The translations under genes were made by a program, and so were the position numbers. A DNA stretch of 64,000 nt from Symbiodinium microadriaticum (Eukaryota; Sar; Dinophyceae; Suessiales; Symbiodiniaceae), in assembly GCA_001939145.1 (NCBI GenBank), contig LSRX01000076.1, forward strand, positions 235,171-299,170, written 5' to 3'. The notes beneath the pieces were generated by a model. That model searched no databases and was not told the origin of the DNA. It was given only the letters and a program-made list of their open reading frames with translations. Of the stretch, positions 47,801 to 55,150 are shown piece after piece (positions within the stretch are counted from its first letter, which is position 1; each line of letters begins with the position of its first letter).

Positions 47801-48871
47801 TGATTCAATGTCGGTCAGGAAGTCCAGCAATTGCGAGGCGTGGGCATCAGACATGTTGAGCAAATCAAGCCTCGCGAAGCCGTCAGGGCCTCTGGCAGCC
47901 TGCGGTTTGAAGCGCCGCAAGGCCCCACGCCACTGTTCAAGAGAGATCGGGGGAAGAGACAGTTGGCCACGTGGAAGGTAGGCTTCTGCGAAAGCCGTGA
48001 CGCGGGACCAATCCACCTGGGTAGGGTCAGCATGGCGCTGCCAAAACTGTGACCAAAGGTTTTCGAATTCTGACTGTACGTCGGAGGCCGAGGAAAGAAC
48101 CACAGTTTGTTCAAGCTCGGCGTCGGCATGCAGGGCCGGGCAATCCGTAATGGAACAGACGTCCTCGGCAACAACCTTGACCTGAACAGTGCACCCATCA
48201 AGCTGCCATTGGCTGCAGCCTCGTGTTTCGATCTTTGAGTCGAGGTGCACGCTACAGGTGGGCGGGTCCACTGCAAGAACGCAGTAAGACCGCTTCAACT
48301 CCAAAGTATCAACCTGTTCAGGCTTGGGGTCACGCAGGTCGCGGAACAGGAGATTGTGATTGTGAGCATATTGCTCGGCCAAAATGGCACGCCGCTGGCG
48401 AATGTTCCACGCCTCAAATTTTCTGTAGTTGTCACGAAAGTCAAGAAACAGCAGATGACAGACCGCCGCACACGGAAGCAAGGCGGGGAAGTCACGTGGG
48501 GAGCCGGCAAGCTGAACTGGGCGGGACAGCCACCAATGTTGGAAGCCAGGACGAAAGCCCCTGGCACCCAGGATTGAACGCCACAAACCCAAGCGGTGTT
48601 CAACAGCATTGTGGGACTGACTGCCGGCCTGCATGGCGTGGTCAAGGGACTGCAGCCTGCGGAGTTGTTGGTACCAGCGCTTAACCTCAAGAGACAGAAG
48701 ATCGTGGTGTATCGCCTCGTCACCTGGGCGGGCCGGCTTCGGCGGAAACACTTGGGCTGGCGTGTCAGGAGAGAGGCGGCTGGCGCGACCATAGCAGCGG
48801 TGAGGCAGTTGGCCCGCAGGGGCCGCAGTCACATAGCCATTCAGGCTGTTTTCAAAACCTTGGCAAAGGAC
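44900..48871 (-). CDS. Retrotransposon ORF3: reverse transcriptase + zinc knuckle + RNase H
   Basis: Copies the element RNA at the nicked target and degrades RNA in the hybrid. Numbered from a GTG at 48832 (1310 residues): the first ATG is codon 67. Conserved reverse-transcriptase blocks: ARGPDG (313-318), NGYRPICLL (371-379), motif A YSADVVKAFN with Asp442, motif B GFPEGCALS (498-506), motif C SYVDNLA with Asp535 and Asn536 replacing the usual second Asp. After the thumb, C-x2-C-x7-H-x4-C (849-865) is the zinc-knuckle typical of non-LTR elements. RNase H follows with LFCDGSC (Asp933), APRAELWGA (Glu976), LWTDSDM (Asp999), HVPSHVD and HHADTLA (Asp1070), a complete catalytic set. About 235 further residues form an unassigned C-terminal domain. 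Stop TGA at 44900-44902. Fusion to the endonuclease would require a -1 shift near 48850-48860. Confidence 0.9.
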   Translation of the reverse strand, partial: VLCQGFENSLNGYVTAAPAGQLPHRCYGRASRLSPDTPAQVFPPKPARPGDEAIHHDLLSLEVKRWYQQLRRLQSLDHAMQAGSQSHNAVEHRLGLWRSILGARGFRPGFQHWWLSRPVQLAGSPRDFPALLPCAAVCHLLFLDFRDNYRKFEAWNIRQRRAILAEQYAHNHNLLFRDLRDPKPEQVDTLELKRSYCVLAVDPPTCSVHLDSKIETRGCSQWQLDGCTVQVKVVAEDVCSITDCPALHADAELEQTVVLSSASDVQSEFENLWSQFWQRHADPTQVDWSRVTAFAEAYLPRGQLSLPPISLEQWRGALRRFKPQAARGPDGFARLDLLNMSDAHASQLLDFLTDIESGVRSWPEQWLVCLICCLKKPNDKQGSNGYRPICLLSCAYRAWSGLRARQVLRWLVDLMPDSALGFMPGREAAQFWYVLEAQIELACQYDLPFLGYSADVVKAFNCLPRWPVIQIALHIGLPASLVQPWTSFLDGLERRFLIRNAVGQPLRSTCGFPEGCALSTVAMSLVCLCFHAYMDAFSSGAVAQSYVDNLACTASTVGQLTAGVNVSRTFLDMLGLSLDSEKTYTWAVQSSHRAQLSVFGLQVLDHASELGGVISFGRATRNSVLVQRCRNLGPWFDRLRRSPSNLHFKLKALPAKFWSHALHGISGCPLATSVLANLRAQAVRALRMTSAGSSAMLRLSTSGTIEADPGFFELWSTLRDLRRLAAKSPLILPLWMDFMSNFQGNLQHGPFSKLLQVLGRVGWSIGTPPCIFDHTGIQHDLLHMPRALLRLLCEEAWLHHVATHHRHRSTMHDLNGLDRSLLHADMSRLGPLDQSRVAALRSGAFMFDACHARYDNSLDGLCHRCRVLDDHEHRARHCPRFAAAREPFQWVCDAWHALPCCLTHHLLPPSNPYLVKLRSCLLAQPDHSAQFASTACTGGSQHLFCDGSCFFSKDPTLALASWSSVNANTGLIVACGPVPGILQSAPRAELWGAIASLKWGVYHDAPVTLWTDSDMVGRGLRKLVGGITLTPADNADLWQTLEELVRLYPEGHLVIQHVPSHVDSNQSRSPFEDWVIEWNHHADTLAVLANMNRPLDLRRVHEQAIGWHNYMLEASRALRGLYMGIANATLPNRNRDALEHDTDENVPSLQPPTEAFVEDFADSLPIAWRQVVVSACPDLPPGYVLALADFLLTQAQASAPWRAVSWLEFVFMLHERGVPQFPVRSLSSDTWQSSEHVPLGAPALTVAVQLGLVRKAMRRIFKALQRDDLLIDFISLSDFGVSFSVSGVRFAVDASLLQAARRRLLQFCAGRKISTVGDLARFA
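48841..48871 (-). other. ORF2/ORF3 frame overlap (possible -1 frameshift site or indel)
   Basis: The endonuclease frame ends GCC TGA at 48841, while the reverse transcriptase frame is open from 48871 after a TAA. The 31-base overlap includes GTTTTGAAAACAGCC. No canonical X-XXY-YYZ slippery heptamer in the right phase is visible. TGA-ATG occurs at the stop, but that ATG is in the endonuclease frame and meets TGA two codons later. A one-base indel in the T4 or A4 run is the simplest explanation. Confidence 0.55.
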
Positions 48872-49893
48872 TTAAGCCATCGGGTAGAGCAGGCTTCTCG
48901 AATAGGCAGGGTATCACAAGCCCGAGTCCAGGCGGGAACATCAACAGACTCCCAAGGAATCGAGGCAGGGAGAGGCCAGGATTGAAGTCGAGGAACCCCA
49001 GTCAACCGAATCCCGGCGATTACAGTAGCATGCTCAGCGAACACCTCGTGCACGCGAACCTCTTCACAAAGTGCTGCAGCTTCTGGGCTGAGGAAGATAA
49101 AATCCCGATGTGTGGAGCCTTTGCAAGTAGGAGCAGGTGGCTGTTGCCAGCGCTGCTCAGCCAAGTCTTGTGCTTCAACCCAACCTTGCTGCTTCCAGAT
49201 TGTCACCTGATCAAGTTGGGCGTGCCAATGATTAAAATCTCCGGATATGATGCGGATGCCCTTGCGGCCCAACACCAATTCATGAGTCAAAGTCTCCAAC
49301 AGTCGCTCGGTGCGAGCACGTGCATCGATGAAGGTCTTTCCGGATGGATAGCCGTAGACATTGGCTGTAAGGATGGGCGTATCATTCACAAAGTGGTGCA
49401 AGGCCAGTACGCGGCCGGTGTGGAACGAGTCGTGCAACCATTGCAGCTGCACGGGGCGGCATGGGAAGTCACTCATAGTGAGCACACCAGTCCAGGAACC
49501 CGCAAAGTGCGAGCCGGGACGCAAAGGGGCCGGGGCCCCAGCAAAAATGCGCACATCACGGTGCTGGGCCCGTGTGAGGGCCTTGACACCTCGAGAAGAC
49601 ACAGGCAAGGTAACTGCGGAGAGCTGTGTCTCCGAGAACTGCCAAACCCCGGGGCCCAGATCTGCAATCAACTGTTCCTTGTTGCGAAGACCGCTAGGGT
49701 TGGAAGTACCCACGAAGATCAAGGGCCCAGGGCCAGGATTGGTCGCTTCCCCAAAGCGACAGAACGGAAAATGTGCGCAAGCGCTGACTGGAGCAGCGAA
49801 GACACTAAGCAATGAAACAATCCAAAGAAGTCGGGAGGACTGTCGGGAGACCGGCCTGCCACGTGACCCGAGTTGGCAGCCGGAGTGACCTAG
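48841..49893 (-). CDS. Retrotransposon ORF2: EEP (APE-like) endonuclease, in frame with ORF1
   Basis: Apurinic/apyrimidinic-type endonuclease that nicks target DNA to prime reverse transcription in LINEs. The frame follows the ORF1 TGA directly and ends at TGA 48841-48843. Counting from a TTG at 49812: Asn38 (SNPSGLRNKE), Glu61 (FSETQL), NVYGY 151-155, GDFNHW 191-196 with Asp192 and Asn194, Asp237 (HRDFIFLS), and His261 (AEHATVI, where DH is usual). The full catalytic set of the exonuclease-endonuclease-phosphatase fold is present. There is no ATG until residue 113, past the first two catalytic residues, so independent initiation could not make an active enzyme. Upstream of the domain lie a hydrophobic stretch (LLWIVSLLSVFAAPVSAC) and RFGEATNPGP, whose NPGP end resembles 2A peptides. 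In most LINEs this domain is fused to the reverse transcriptase; here the reverse transcriptase frame is -1 relative to it. Confidence 0.88.
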   Translation of the reverse strand, partial: LGHSGCQLGSRGRPVSRQSSRLLWIVSLLSVFAAPVSACAHFPFCRFGEATNPGPGPLIFVGTSNPSGLRNKEQLIADLGPGVWQFSETQLSAVTLPVSSRGVKALTRAQHRDVRIFAGAPAPLRPGSHFAGSWTGVLTMSDFPCRPVQLQWLHDSFHTGRVLALHHFVNDTPILTANVYGYPSGKTFIDARARTERLLETLTHELVLGRKGIRIISGDFNHWHAQLDQVTIWKQQGWVEAQDLAEQRWQQPPAPTCKGSTHRDFIFLSPEAAALCEEVRVHEVFAEHATVIAGIRLTGVPRLQSWPLPASIPWESVDVPAWTRACDTLPIREACSTRWLKSFAKVLKTA

Positions 49894-49899
49894 TCACTC
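49884..49899 (-). promoter_or_regulatory. Putative stop-codon readthrough site (UGA-CUA-G)
   Basis: The ORF1 stop reads ACT GAG TGA CTA GGT CAC on the minus strand. UGA followed by CUAG is the best-known leaky context in eukaryotes and viruses. The frame stays open after it for 350 codons through a complete endonuclease with no ATG before codon 113 of the frame annotated as ORF2. Readthrough is inferred. Confidence 0.6.
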
Positions 49900-52800
49900 A
49901 GTGCGGTGCTTCTTGGACAGCATTGCCTCGAGAGAGGCAGTCTGGGTTGCGAGTTGCTGTGACATGTCGCTGCGGAGACTAGTGAGGGCCTGGGCAATCG
50001 AAGATGTGACCTCGGACCGAAGATTACCAAGCTCACTTTGCTGGGACTTCACAGTTTGCTGCACCTCAAGAACTTGCTCGGCTTGTTGCCGCATCTGTGT
50101 GCCAAAGGTCTGGAACCATTCCTCAAACTTGTTGTTTTGCATCCGGACTTCATTCAAACCGACCTCGAGCTTCTGGATACGGTCATCCTGAGCAGTATTC
50201 GGAGTGGCAGCGGATGAAGTGACAGCATGCACTTCCTTGCGCACCAAGGTCGCCAATCCTGCCTGAAGTTCCGACTTGACCTGTGTAAGCTTACTGACCG
50301 CAGCCGAAGGTTGAGCAGCACCCGTCGCAACTGGAACAGCTGGAGCCGGAAGACCTGGTGGGAGGCGTGCCTGGCTCCAAGGATCGCGTCCTCCGGACCA
50401 GGGGTCTGTGGAAGATTGTGGGACATCCGGGTCGTCATACAAGATGCGCCGGCGAGTGCGGCTGGAGGCACAGAGAGCTTCCGGTTTGGAGGGCTGGCCA
50501 ACGTCACGTATTTTGTGGATCAGGACAAAGGCCTCGCCGGCTTGCATAATGGAGGCGGGCGGGTCAACTGCGCTGCCAACTTCCCAAGCGCAACCGGAGG
50601 AGTCACCTTTACAAGGCTGCAGCGGCTTGGCTGCCCACTTCCATTTGCCGAGCAGCTGGACCAATGCATGCCTTTGCATTCCGTGCGGAAGCGGATGAAG
50701 CCGCCACTTCGAGAGAACCTTGACCTTGACGAAAGTCTGCTGGGGTCGCAATGCTTCAAACACTGCCTGCTCGTGTTCATCCAGCACCCGGAGGCCGTAT
50801 TTAGAGCCCAACCTGGCCAAACCGATGGCTTTGTCACATGTCCGCAGAAGGTGGGAAGCTTGCGCCTTGTCATGTCCGGGAAGCCATACCACCGCATATG
50901 AAGGGTGTGGGCCAAAGCCGTTGGCCGCACGAGGCTCAAAATAGAACCCGGCCACATGAACATGTTGAAGGTGCTTGGCAGCGGAGCTCGGCACACGAAT
51001 CAAGGCCTGAAAGAGCTCGGCGGTTTCCGGGTTGGTCTTGCCACCCTCAAGTCTGGCAAACTGTCGGGCCCACACATCCAGAATCATGCGGTCCACGTGT
51101 TCCTCCACCGCGGGGTGGAACGCAGCACAATCACCTTTGCAGCCAGTGTCCCGGCACAAGTTGAGGCCTTGTACGTGTTGCAACAGGCACTTGACAGGAG
51201 ACTTAACAAAGACGTCCCAGTCAAGCTGGGCTTCATCCCTAAAGAGGGACACTCTGCCGACGATGGTGTCTAGCTGGTCAACTTCGCCCATGGCCGAATC
51301 GGCTGGCGAGAGCTGCACATGTTCGTCACCAAGCTGCAAAATCGTCCCGCTGAGTAGGACCGCCTCTTGAGTGGGAGAGTAGACGGCAGGAAACCTGATG
51401 TTAGCAGCAGGGGCACCAGAACATGCTTCAACAGGCAGTGGCGCCGTGGAAACCAGTGCAAGGGCATCGACACTCAGGGCCCGATAGTCACTAACGAAGG
51501 GTAGCATTTGCTGAGCAGAGCAGAAAGCGATCCCACAGGCCTGGGGCCCGACCTCGTCGAAAGCAAGCTGAGAAAGAGGATTGCCCTCTGTTGACACGAA
51601 GGAGCCTGAAGCAAGTTGCAGTGTAGCTGGGTCCACATTAAGCACCGGCCTAGTGGTCTTGGCGGGCTTCTGTTTGCGGGCCTTAGCGTTGCCAACCGCA
51701 GTCCCAAACGCCAATTGAGCTCGAGCCTGCGCATGCGCCTTCAGTTCCTCGGGGCGTACCCACCTGAACATTGCGTTTGGTGTTGAGCCCGCGGCCTTCA
51801 GAGCTTGCCAAGGGTTGTCGGCGACAAGAGCTTTTGCCAGCACGCCCGCGCCGATCTTTTGCACGGCCCCCTGCACTCGATCGGCGACGGCGGACTCGGG
51901 GACACCATGCTCCGTCAGGAGCTTGCCAAGGGTAGCCTGTTGAGCCTCAGAGAGCCCGCCTTTTGCGCAGGACGAAGAAGTATGTGGGGGCATGAACCGG
52001 CAGAAACTAACAGCGTCGGCCAAAAGCTTCTCAAAGGGAGCGTCCAGCCCGAGAACAAGGGCGGCAAAGGCGAGGAGCATTGGTCCACACTGATCACAGT
52101 CCTGCTGCACTGGCAGGGAAGGCGTCACAATTTCAACGACCGACAAATGGCAGGCTGCACAGATAAGGCTGGTCAAGTTCTGTGCGACTTCAGTGCTTCG
52201 GCCAGGAATGCCGTCGAAGAGGGAGGCCTTGAGGTTTGCAGATTCGGGGCGTTCTAGGACCAGAAGAGACCAATGTCCTTCCGAAACAAAGGGGAGAAGG
52301 CAGGTCTGACAGAATGCCGGCCATTGGAAATTCAAATCGGTCGTCGTCTCAGAGTGAAGCCAAGACATGCAAAGCCATCTGGCGACAATCCCAGGAGGAA
52401 CCACAAAGGCAGGTCGCGCAGTAGCCGCCTGCAGACGCAACAGGCCAGCCCAAATTGTCACATCAGTAGTGCCTGCCGCAGATGACGCAGAGACCTGTGG
52501 CCCAGGGGCGGCTTTGCGGGCAACCTTATCCTGAATGACCAGCGTGTAGGGGCATGTGGCGTTGCCGGGGTGCAAGAACGCGCGAGGGGGCAACCGGCGT
52601 GCTCCATCCATTATGTAGATGCGACAACCTGGTCCTTGCAGGGACTTCTCGGCTTGAAGAAAGTGCTGCACCTGAGTAGGGCCCGGGATGCGTACCTCGA
52701 AACATGAGTCTCCGTCACCGAGCCATACGGAGCTCGGTTGCCCAAGTGAGGGGACATTCCAAAAATCTTTGCGGGACTCCAGAAGCATGCGCTTGAAGGC

Positions 52801-54090
52801 CTCTAGAAGCGCACCTGGATCAGTGCTGCGTGGCAGATCAAAGACAAGCTCGGTCCAATCACGCACTTGTGCAAGAATCCAGACGACTTGCAACGGGGCA
52901 GCGAGCTGGCCCACCAGGCACAAAGCGGCGCGGGGATCGGCGAGGTGCTGAAATGAGGCGGGGAGGGAATTAAGGAACCCTACTTCACCGGCGTGAAGGA
53001 ACCTAAACCCAGAAAGGCCGGCCGCAAAAACCCCTATACCCCTAAGGCCTTTGGCACGTAGACTGTCCTCGGAGAAACCTTGTGCACGGCAACCACATGG
53101 GCAGGCTTGCAAGGCAGATCCCCAACTGTGAAGAGCGGTGGGTGCCTGCGCATTCAAGTTCAGATGGCGGTTATCTGAGCCGTATGTAGGGTCGGTCAAC
53201 CTGTGGGTTTCCTCGGGCGTCCAAGCAAGTGCACGCTCCTGTTCCAGGGGCCAGACTGGCCATTCATCAATGACATCAGATATGACTGGCCTATACCCAG
53301 GGACGGACCAAGCCTGTAGACACAAGGGATGCAAATCGGCCGGCACCATAATGCACCACCAACGGTGTCTCCTAGAAACCCAGTGATCCCCGAGTTCAAG
53401 ACAGACATGCGACAGATGAAAATGCATACGGCTGGCAAATTGCTGGAGCAGGTCGATGACTTCCTGATGCTTCTGTACTTCAGCGACACATTCTAACATG
53501 ATTCCATGCGATTGGTTGTGCCAGGCCACTTGCAAAATGTGAAGGAGCACCTGCCCACGGGGATCCTGCAATCCACGGCCCATGCCTTGAACGGAGTAGC
53601 TGTTGCACGGAAACCCTGCGGCAAGGATGTGTCCCTGATTCTTGCAGACCTCAGCAATGTGCAACTGCACGCTGCGCGAGCCAATATCCCCATGCAAGGC
53701 GTTGCCTCCATTGAGGCGCACCGTTTCGCAAGCGATCTCAGCTTTATCGACACAAAGCAAGGTCTCGAAGCCTAGGAAATTAGCTCCGACGCTGAAGCCA
53801 CCAATCCCGGAGCAAACCTCAACCAAGGTCCGAAAGGAAGCGGCAGAATATTCCGGCCTGCGAAAGGCACGCGATTCCTCAGTTCCCTTCAAATATCCCA
53901 CATTGCGTTCGACGGAGTGCAGGATAAAACCATACAAGGTCCAGGTACCGGGGCCCAGGCCTTGACACGAAAACAAATCCCCATGCCACAAGCTCTTGAA
54001 GATACTGCCGCTCACGTGGCTAACCACAATGTCAAAGGAGACACCGGATTCCAAGCCACAGAGAGCTGGGTCACCGAGCAGCATCGACAT
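49894..54090 (-). CDS. Retrotransposon ORF1: C5-cytosine DNA methyltransferase + C48-like protease + CCCH motif + coiled coil
   Basis: 1398 residues from ATG at 54088-54090 to TGA at 49894-49896; an in-frame TAG 12 codons upstream supports the start. Residues about 86-410 form a C5-methyltransferase: motif I CSGIGG (93-98), motif IV GFPCNSYSVQG with catalytic Cys162, motif VI with Glu200 (LEC in place of ENV), motif VIII VSRRHRWW (238-245), and motifs IX/X near 371-405 (GQLAAPLQVVWI for the usual GNAVP). All catalytic residues are intact, so transfer of methyl groups to DNA cytosines is expected. Residues about 545-690 carry GHWSLLVLE (605-613), LFDG (624-627) and QDCDQCG (663-669), the His, Asp, Gln and Cys layout of Ulp1/C48 cysteine proteases. 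A C-x4-C-x3-C-x3-H motif sits at 979-992. Residues about 1300-1398 are a predicted coiled coil, possibly for ORF1 multimerisation. Pro/Ala-rich linker at 1225-1265. The same frame continues past the TGA into the endonuclease. Confidence 0.9.
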   Translation of the reverse strand: MSMLLGDPALCGLESGVSFDIVVSHVSGSIFKSLWHGDLFSCQGLGPGTWTLYGFILHSVERNVGYLKGTEESRAFRRPEYSAASFRTLVEVCSGIGGFSVGANFLGFETLLCVDKAEIACETVRLNGGNALHGDIGSRSVQLHIAEVCKNQGHILAAGFPCNSYSVQGMGRGLQDPRGQVLLHILQVAWHNQSHGIMLECVAEVQKHQEVIDLLQQFASRMHFHLSHVCLELGDHWVSRRHRWWCIMVPADLHPLCLQAWSVPGYRPVISDVIDEWPVWPLEQERALAWTPEETHRLTDPTYGSDNRHLNLNAQAPTALHSWGSALQACPCGCRAQGFSEDSLRAKGLRGIGVFAAGLSGFRFLHAGEVGFLNSLPASFQHLADPRAALCLVGQLAAPLQVVWILAQVRDWTELVFDLPRSTDPGALLEAFKRMLLESRKDFWNVPSLGQPSSVWLGDGDSCFEVRIPGPTQVQHFLQAEKSLQGPGCRIYIMDGARRLPPRAFLHPGNATCPYTLVIQDKVARKAAPGPQVSASSAAGTTDVTIWAGLLRLQAATARPAFVVPPGIVARWLCMSWLHSETTTDLNFQWPAFCQTCLLPFVSEGHWSLLVLERPESANLKASLFDGIPGRSTEVAQNLTSLICAACHLSVVEIVTPSLPVQQDCDQCGPMLLAFAALVLGLDAPFEKLLADAVSFCRFMPPHTSSSCAKGGLSEAQQATLGKLLTEHGVPESAVADRVQGAVQKIGAGVLAKALVADNPWQALKAAGSTPNAMFRWVRPEELKAHAQARAQLAFGTAVGNAKARKQKPAKTTRPVLNVDPATLQLASGSFVSTEGNPLSQLAFDEVGPQACGIAFCSAQQMLPFVSDYRALSVDALALVSTAPLPVEACSGAPAANIRFPAVYSPTQEAVLLSGTILQLGDEHVQLSPADSAMGEVDQLDTIVGRVSLFRDEAQLDWDVFVKSPVKCLLQHVQGLNLCRDTGCKGDCAAFHPAVEEHVDRMILDVWARQFARLEGGKTNPETAELFQALIRVPSSAAKHLQHVHVAGFYFEPRAANGFGPHPSYAVVWLPGHDKAQASHLLRTCDKAIGLARLGSKYGLRVLDEHEQAVFEALRPQQTFVKVKVLSKWRLHPLPHGMQRHALVQLLGKWKWAAKPLQPCKGDSSGCAWEVGSAVDPPASIMQAGEAFVLIHKIRDVGQPSKPEALCASSRTRRRILYDDPDVPQSSTDPWSGGRDPWSQARLPPGLPAPAVPVATGAAQPSAAVSKLTQVKSELQAGLATLVRKEVHAVTSSAATPNTAQDDRIQKLEVGLNEVRMQNNKFEEWFQTFGTQMRQQAEQVLEVQQTVKSQQSELGNLRSEVTSSIAQALTSLRSDMSQQLATQTASLEAMLSKKHRTE

Positions 54091-54126
54091 GACAGGTCCC
54101 TCGAGGATTAGTCGTGAACAGCCCTA

Positions 54127-54880
54127 CCGCCTGGAAGGACTCGAGCCAGGGCTCCGTATAGCCGTATAGAATATAATCCCATTTAAAGGTTAACCACTTT
54201 AGTTCCCCTACGAGACTCGACAAGTAAGGCTGTCAACTCTTATCGTGCTAAGTAGCAAATTTTGGGCCTTTGCGAACCCTATCGTAACCGTTGCTGAATC
54301 CTTAAAGGACCGATTTTAGCATTCCCTATCGGAACCCTTATGGAACTCCTGGCAGTAACCCGTTTAGTAACGGCCCTTTTCGTAACTTTTATGGAACGCG
54401 TACAGTAACCCTTGTGGACTCTTCACCGGGCATATCGCCGGTTTCGCAGCACATGCGCGATACGCATCTTCTCAACGCTGGGACGGTCCGGCATCGAAGC
54501 AGCAGTGTGTGAGGTTTCGGCTGCGCTTCTTTTCGCAAGCCGCTTCAGGGTAACTAAATACGTGAACTAGCCCGAAGCAGGTTCCCTCCACACTCCTCGC
54601 CCTTTTGCAGAAGTTTCCAAAGATCCGGAATTGGAGCCCAAGAATCCCAAACCCTAAACCCGTAAGCCCACCGCCCCACCTTACATCCCTAAATCCTGAG
54701 CCCCGAAACCCCAAAGCCCTTTACCCGAACAAAAACCCAGAGCCTCATTCGGTTTTGTATGTCACTTCCAAAGTCCTTCATCCTTCAAGCAGAGCCCTTA
54801 TCGCAGGCCCGAGGAGAGGAAGAGGCGCTGGGGACGGCGGCTTTATTGATACTCCAAGAAGCCTTATATACCGATGTCGG
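54127..54880. other. Probable LINE 5' region and flank
   Basis: No gene. The 54130-54420 part repeats TATGGAAC and CAGTAACCC words (GGAACCCTTATGGAACTCC, AACTTTTATGGAACGCG). The element's 5' end is not identifiable. CCCTAAACCC occurs at 54650. Confidence 0.35.
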
Positions 54881-54883
54881 TAT

Positions 54884-55150
54884 GTGTGTGTGTATATATA
54901 TATATATATATTATAATATATATATATATAGATGTATATATATATATATATTGTAGACATATGTATCTATTTGTTTGCATTTATATTTTCATATTATTCG
55001 CATTTACATACATATACATATACATGTACATGTACATGTACATATACAGATACAGATACAGATACAGATACATACAGATACATGTGCAGATACATATACA
55101 TATACATATACTTATATACTTATACATGTACGGACATACATACAGATACA
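54884..55150. repeat. (TA)n then (ATACAT/ATACAG)n microsatellites
   Basis: TG and TA runs to 54950, then CATATACATATACATGTACA and CAGATACAGATACAGATACA tracts to about 55150. The Tyr/Ile/Thr-rich frames on both strands are artefacts. Confidence 0.95.

Larger units (their letters stand above)
44600..54126 (-). mobile_element. LINE-type non-LTR retrotransposon with DNA methyltransferase (SymbioLINE-DNMT type)
   Basis: One element of about 9.5 kb, transcribed leftward. Order: methyltransferase, protease-like and coiled-coil ORF1 (54090-49894); EEP endonuclease ORF2 (frame open 49893-48841); reverse transcriptase and RNase H ORF3 (frame open 48871-44900). The coding frames have only two interruptions, both at module boundaries, and all catalytic motifs are present, so the copy is recent. 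No LTRs are seen. An in-frame TAG at 54124-54126 precedes the ORF1 ATG. The 3' untranslated part on the minus strand (44899 to about 44600) includes T-rich runs, but no poly-A tail or target-site duplication could be fixed, so outer limits are approximate. LINEs carrying a DNMT were described from Symbiodinium genomes (de Mendoza et al. 2018); assignment to that group is by content. Confidence 0.9.

Noticed and set aside
44600-54126. LTR retrotransposon or retrovirus-like element
   Set aside because: No long terminal repeats, integrase or gag-pol aspartic protease; the EEP endonuclease and zinc-knuckle/RNase H order are those of a non-LTR LINE.
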